Source: Colletes latitarsis (Eukaryota; Arthropoda; Insecta; Hymenoptera; Colletidae). Taken from it: 64,000 bases of DNA. This document shows, one piece after another, positions 58,711 through 64,000 of the stretch. Positions within the stretch are counted from its first letter, which is position 1, and every line of letters starts with the position of its first letter. Below the pieces are notes generated by a model. The model made no database searches and had not been told where the DNA came from. It worked only from the letters and a program-made list of their open reading frames with translations. The DNA is taken from the NCBI RefSeq assembly GCF_051014445.1, contig NC_135136.1, forward strand, positions 28,600,001-28,664,000, in the 5' to 3' direction. The position numbers were made by a program, and so were the translations under genes.

Positions 58711-60355
58711 ATTGTCTGTAGATAATGTTACGAAACGCTGTTCGGATATTCAGATCTCAACGTTGTTCAAACTTACACAGTTCCAATTATGGAATATTCA
58801 AGCACCAAAGTGATGTTAATAGTAAAAAAAGGAAACAAAAACTACTTCGTAAATTGAAGTACCACAGTGCAATAAACAACATTTGGTAAAAATAAATCGA
58901 AAGAATTCATAAAAAACAAGTTTCTTTCCAATTACAGTCACTATTATAGTGTACGAATACGAGCAGAAGTAACTGTAGAAATAAAAGTAGCGAGAGTATT
59001 AGTATCTTGGTCAGGTTTTCGTGATTCTCAACTATTGTTTGCGTGGTCGCGGTCCGAAAACAGGCCAAGCTCGCGAACGTAAGAGTTCCTCTCAGTTATT
59101 GACGCGGATACGAACGACTCAATTTCCGTTATCGAAAATGCGCGGTTGGCTCATGGCGAGTTAACCGAGAAACGGGCGCGTTCGTTTATCTCTATCGGGG
59201 CTGTTCCGTGGCCGCCGAGTTGCGCTTTACGAGGAATAAAAGCATCGTGTCGGATGAGAAACAGCGCGGCTTTTATTGTCGTTCGAGTACGCGACTCGCC
59301 AACAGATCCGGACCGAGTTCGAAGAAAACCTTAGTCAGCGGTGTGGCGTATTTCGAGGACGCCACGAGAGACGGGTAAAGAACGCGATAATTTCTAGAAA
59401 TTCCGACCAGATTATAACTTCCCGTACATCATAATTTCAACGGGTAAAACCGCTCGTAAACTTGGTCTGCACGAAACATTGGTAGAAAGTCGTCGAACCT
59501 TGAGGCTCTTTCGTCTTCAATTTTTTCCCGTTCGTTAGTTTCGAATCGCGCGTCGATCGTCTTTAATTGCCGTCCCGTGCGCGAAACGCAAGCCGAGAAA
59601 CAAGCTTGGATGTATCATTTTTCTCGCGAAGACGAACGGTAATGATCGAGTTCGCGAGAGTCAGGTTGTCCAATGAAACTGTGGTTGTTCATCGATCATA
59701 CGGGTTCCGATCGTCGAACGGAGATGAATTTAAAGGCGCAGGTGATCCCCCCGTACGGCGTGTCGTGTCGTGTCGGCCTTTGAAAGGGGACTGGAGGTGG
59801 AAAAATCGACGTGGCAATCTACATACATCGCGGGGTCGCATTAGAAGTAACGAGAAAGCGGGTCGGGAGCCACGCGCAATTTACGAGCAATAAGCGAGCC
59901 CCCAGATCTCCTGGAAGAGCGGAGAGACGTCGTTAGGATTGGAATATGCACGGCCACGACCTCGGTGAGCCCGCCTAGGTTCACCTTTCCTCGACAACTT
60001 CTCGTCCGTGCCTCGACCCACTCTTCAAGTGCACCTTCACCGATACACGTGCACCGCACCGCCGCGCTCGACTTCTTCAGGGGAAGAGGATGCGTCGTAA
60101 TCCTCCGTTGCGCCGCGTAGGAGTCGATGTAGACGCGGAGACAAAAGACCTCGTGCGCCGCGATGCGATTAATGCGCGCCGCATCGCCGCGCGGAATCTT
60201 TGTACCTGTCCCCTCGTGCGTCGGCAGACGTCCATTCGGTTACGTATTTATGAATACCGTATATAGCGGCTCGATGTTTTAGGAACTTGTGTGTACACAG
60301 TGTCCCGTAATATGTGGGGCCTGCTTCAACCATGGACTCCAAAGACAAATAAAAA
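58711..60355. other. AT-rich spacer and the longest CpG-rich block
   Basis: 59030-60300 is strongly CpG-rich. Frames such as 59567-59893 plus (108 codons) and 59841-60059 minus are unrecognised and mutually overlapping. AT-rich shoulders lie on both sides. Possibly regulatory or a 5' region of a host gene; undecided. Confidence 0.35.
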
Positions 60356-60460
60356 TATACAGTGGCGGTCAGCCATTTAACTTTTTGGGACACGCGTACG
60401 ACTAAAAGTGTCCCACCTTTTTGATGCACCGTAATGCATGGTGGGACATTTTTAGTCTTT
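60356..60460. mobile_element. Small hairpin with a Tc1-like tip
   Basis: It starts ATACAGTGGCGGTCAGCCAT, a form common at Tc1-type ends. It contains a strong hairpin: ACTAAAAGTGTCCCACC (60401-60417) pairs with GGTGGGACATTTTTAGT (60440-60456) with one mismatch. Inside that, ATGCA (60424-60428) pairs with TGCAT (60435-60439) around the loop CCGTAA. It could be a MITE relic or a structured RNA; the Tc1-like flank favours the first. Confidence 0.5.
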
Positions 60461-61605
60461 AGTAAAGCAGTTGGTAATATCTTCAACAAATGTTACAAAT
60501 GTATTCAGTTGTGTTGGCAACATTCAATATGCCAATACAGATTCATCAAACCACATTCATAGTTTAATTAAACTATTACTATTTTTTTATGTTTTTACAT
60601 TATGTGATACCTTTATTAATAAAAATATATCAATTTTGTTTAATTTAGAACGCAATAAAATTTCTATGCAACATGGATCTATTTTATTATCTGAAATCCT
60701 GTGCCGCAAAGAGTTAACGGGGTATTCTCATGCAACAACGTTGAAATTAAAATTTCCTTTTTAATTTTTTTCGTAAAGAATTATTTTTTTTAAGAATTAA
60801 AAATTTTTTTAGTCCACTTTGTATTGTTTTTTATAAATAGTAGTTGTCTTTTAATCCTATTCGACGATGTAATCATAGTTGGTGTACAGCGTAGCATCCA
60901 TTATAGAGATCAAAACGTAACAAACGAAAAATTTTCTTAAAACTGGTTCCATTGGAATTAAACCTAGTTTAAACAAAAAATATGGAAAATTAAAAAAATT
61001 ATAGCATTTTCAAGGAAAAATTTCTGTTTTATAACAAAAAATTACCTACTACCAGAAAAGATAGTAAAAAATGGGCTAAAAAAATATTTTCGTATAGTTT
61101 AACCCTTAAATGGACTTTGAATCTTAGTTTAGTTGTTGGGCCTTGCATGTAAATTCATAAAGTTATCTTTCTCTTCCACTTATCATGCAACAGATTCTTT
61201 AAAATGCCAATTGTTTTATAGTGTAATAAGTTTAGAAATACATGAAGATATTATAAATTTGAAAACTAAAGTAAGTGAGATTAATTTATGACTAATGTCA
61301 GGCACAGAGTATACAATGATCCCTTATTTTAAACAGTCACTAAAAATTATTTTTGAATGTTCTTTGCATATATTTTTATTACATTTTTCGCAAATTTCAA
61401 AATTACGTTTCTTTATTAAACACAAATGACAACTTGAACGTTTTATCCATTTTTCTTATAGTTTTGTTAAGAGACCAGGAATACTACTTTCTTCAACAAC
61501 ACCTTATGGTACGCTTTACTGTTTTACTACGTATATTATTCTCATTGAGATTGATAGATAAAATTACTAAATAAATTTTTTATAACCAATCATTCTCTTC
61601 GTCAA
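60461..61605. other. AT-rich DNA, nothing recognised
   Basis: Frames at 60471-60764 and 61353-61574 are Phe/Leu/Ile-rich as expected from AT-rich DNA and have no known motif. Confidence 0.35.
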
Positions 61606-61860
61606 CCTATTGAAAGACCGCTCCCTCACGGATTTCGATGGGCCTGAAGTATATTATAAAGATATTTTGGACAACTTTTTCCTATACGTATAATAGGTGA
61701 TCGAATTAAATGTAATGATATCAAAAGTTTTTTGCAAATATCTTGAAAACTAAAGTCGATCATTTATTATATGTATAGGAAAAAGTTGTACAAAATATTG
61801 TCCTTTACAACATATTTCAAGCTCGTCAAACTTCGTGAGGGAGCAGTCTTTTGGCAAGTA
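61606..61860. repeat. Foldback element, arms of about 100 bases
   Basis: The left arm (61609-61705) has AAAGACCGCTCCCTCACGGA and GACAACTTTTTCCTATACGT. The right arm (61755-61857) has their inverted forms (GTGAGGGAGCAGTCTTTTGG, GTATAGGAAAAAGTTGTAC). The loop is about 50 bases. It is non-coding, with no clear target duplication. Confidence 0.8.
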
Positions 61861-63500
61861 CACCATTTTTCGTTACACGTATAAAACTTACCCGAAAATG
61901 ATTTTAATACCGCAAAATATAACACTTTCAGGAAAACACAGTTAAAATGTCTTACTAGTTCACAGCACGAGATCTGAAACTCGACTGCCTTTTCTGGCAC
62001 CACTTTAGCACCGAAAAACTTACGTCTAGAGTCTAGAGTTATTATTTCAGTTCAGATCTGCTTACATTAGAACTCTGTGACGAAAAATAGACCTTGTTAC
62101 TAAGAGTCAAACAGCCGCAACTAACCAGTAAGCGAAATGTATCGAGGCCGCTGTAGTCAGTGGTTTTAGGAAGTAATATTTACCATTTAACATATGCAGA
62201 TCAGGTTACAGCCTTGCCTATTCACTTGCCAAAATTAACGTAGTAGATAATTTTAGATACACTAACGGAAATGAAAATTAGGTTGTAAAATTTGAGGAAA
62301 CGGGGCTTTTTCCTTCCACTATCAATTAAAAGCCTCTTTTAGAAACCTACAGCAATTATTTGTAATAGCTACACTGCGGATGTTTATGCATTTATAGAAA
62401 ATTTTAATTCTCAAATATCTACGGAATGCACTTAATATGCAAAAGTATAACAAATAATTAAAGTAAGACACGAATTATTATATTTAGGGGTTGAGACAAC
62501 CCTTTACAAAGCTCACATTTCATTATTTCTATTAATAAAAATACGAATTTGCATAAAGATCCGCAGTCTAGTAATAGCGTATATTCATTCCAAGAACTAT
62601 CATATGATGTAGGCATTACTGTAAATTACATCGCAAATTAAACTCCATTGGAAGTTGAAATTGCGTTAAAATAAAAAAAAAATAATAGACATGAATTATC
62701 CGCTCTTCATTAAAACGTTATAAATAAGAAATCAAAAAATTTCATAAAAAATACGTTTGGATGTAGCATTTTAAGTTTTTGTGATCCCCCCCCCCCACCC
62801 CTCCTATTCTTTCTTTTCAACTTTGATTATGCAGTAGGGTGGAACGAAACATAAGGGCAGATTTTTTTTTTATGATTCATGACTTTTAATAGAAAGCAAA
62901 ATTACTTATTATAATGGCATTAAAGCTGTCACAATCTAAACTTGGCCAATAAATTTTTTGAATTTTTGCAAATCATTTAAACATTATTTTTATAATTTCT
63001 TTACTTTACACTGTTTCTTCATTTCAAAAGCAGACATCAGTTTTTGCGATTCGATTTTAACCATTATGAATCCACGCCTCCATAGACAGCAGATTAAGTT
63101 TTACAATCTTTTCTATCACTTGGGTATAGCAAGCTCCTTGCATTACTTCTGTTTTACAAAGAAACATGATTATTTTTTACCTTAAGATCATAAAAAAATT
63201 GACACAGTTTAAAAATGTGTTTAACAAAGTAATACTTCAAAAATTGTTTTCACAGAAACTAGCTTCTGCAGGTCAAATGTAAAAAAATAAAGGCAACATT
63301 TGTTCATTATTAGAAAACAGTCACACAACTTTAATCTATTCATTCCGCCCTATTAGTGATTCTTGAAATTGATCAAATACTTCCCCTTAGTATACTTTTT
63401 ATTTTATCAAACGTTAATTGTTAGTTGTGAATCTTCGAAAATATAATTGATGTGTAATTTAATTTATTATGTTAATAGAGAAAATACAAAACATATCAAA
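61861..63500. other. AT-rich DNA with a poly-C run
   Basis: 62787-62798 is a run of C broken only by an A nearby. No gene or shared repeat seen. Confidence 0.35.
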
Positions 63501-63578
63501 ACGAATATTCATTAAATGAATTATTAAACGACAAGTGAACAACTTGATCAAAAATGTGTCCTCCAATAAATAATTTTA

Positions 63579-63930
63579 CTATTTTGTATATTCATCCTTT
63601 GCATTAATAGCAACTTGTAGTCTTTTAGAACTTATTTTGTTGCACTTATTTTTTACATTTTTTTAGTAATAATGATAAACTTAAATTAATTTCGTTAAAG
63701 CTGGCAGTTTTGATTTTTTAATTGACTCCAAAAATGTTGAATGGGGTTTAGACAATGGTGATGACCAATTTGAGACATTAAATCCTTCAATTTGGATTCA
63801 TGATATCGTAACAGATTTGAAAATAATATTTATAAATTGCAGCTCTAATTTTTCTACAGCAAACAAGTCGTGGATTTAATTTTATCATTTTGTCTTTTCC
63901 ATCCGGAACAAAAATAATGTTCGAGACCTC
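63579..63930 (-). pseudogene. Tc1-like transposase C-terminus, broken
   Basis: On the minus strand a frame near 63729-63752 reads CLNPIQHFWSQLKN, matching the (S)PDLNPIE..W..LK block that ends the Tc1 DDE domain. The final piece SSKRLQVAINAKDEYTK then a stop (63579-63581) matches the usual ..RLQAVI.AKGG.TKY C-terminus. Upstream, DGKDKMIKLNPRL may be the DGK..VWRK..TRLNP block with large loss. Different frames are needed for these parts, with stops between. The catalytic Glu of NPIE is Gln here. The element is therefore inactive. Its tips are not identified. Confidence 0.75.
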
Positions 63931-64000
63931 GGATTTGCTTTAATTTTGATACGTAAATCGTGTATTTCGAATGAAATTAATTCATATATAAAGTAAGAAG

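Noticed and set aside
59567..59893. 108-codon open frame in the 59-60 kb CpG-rich block
   Set aside because: Same reasons; an opposite-strand frame overlaps its end.

Overview
This is a stretch of animal nuclear DNA, most likely from an insect and probably a hymenopteran such as a bee. That call is an inference. It rests on the AT-rich background broken by CpG-rich blocks of a few hundred to about 1,200 bases, and on the repeat content: mariner, Tc1-like, piggyBac-type, hAT, BEL-like LTR and non-LTR fragments. No bacterial-style operon, rRNA, tRNA or intact host protein-coding gene was recognised. All recognisable coding sequence is transposon-derived and broken.

The best-resolved content is a nested set of mobile elements. 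The dominant one, called family A here, has ten copies covering about 9.2 kb (roughly 14% of the window). Family A has long terminal inverted repeats that begin CAGGGTGTTCGGCCACCC next to a TA target. Its interior is built from a repeated module of about 115-135 bases (two to five per copy) around an optional centre of about 380 bases. Copies lie at 7041, 14621, 17909, 26292, 30508, 33991, 41671, 54266, 56676 and 57726. At least five of them sit inside other repeats, which gives a relative order of insertion. A second family, B, is a piggyBac-type MITE of about 190-245 bases with TTAA ends (five copies). A third, C, is a long-inverted-repeat element (14539 and 25880) that family A has entered three times, apparently at the same TATA-rich spot.

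Layout. 1-493: end of an inverted-repeat element. 1496-2826: long-TIR element with a deleted mariner inside. 4373-5627: hAT element with a BED-finger transposase fragment and an 8-bp target duplication. 7012-8416: family B MITE carrying both a foldback relative of A and a 747-bp solo LTR. 10129-10733 and 33672-35289: two solo LTRs of one BEL-like family, the second split by a family A copy. 11811-12492: TIR element. 14539-18862: family C half-copy, then A and B copies. 19215-21905: CpG-rich block bracketed by an inverted repeat. 25533-27426: small MITE, then a full family C element. 28551-29395: reverse-transcriptase remnant and a 236-bp tandem duplication. 35920-40240: an apparently duplicated CpG-rich block, one copy holding a 574-bp internally deleted mariner, the other a 133-bp tandem repeat. 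44243-44782: retroelement ORF1/gag-like remnant. 47560-48160 and 50955-51825: two more mariner remnants. 54-59 kb: three family A copies. 60.4-61.9 kb: two hairpins. 63579-63930: Tc1-like transposase C-terminus.

The CpG-rich blocks between these elements look unique and could be regulatory or conserved non-coding DNA of neighbouring host genes. Nothing in them reads as a recognisable protein.
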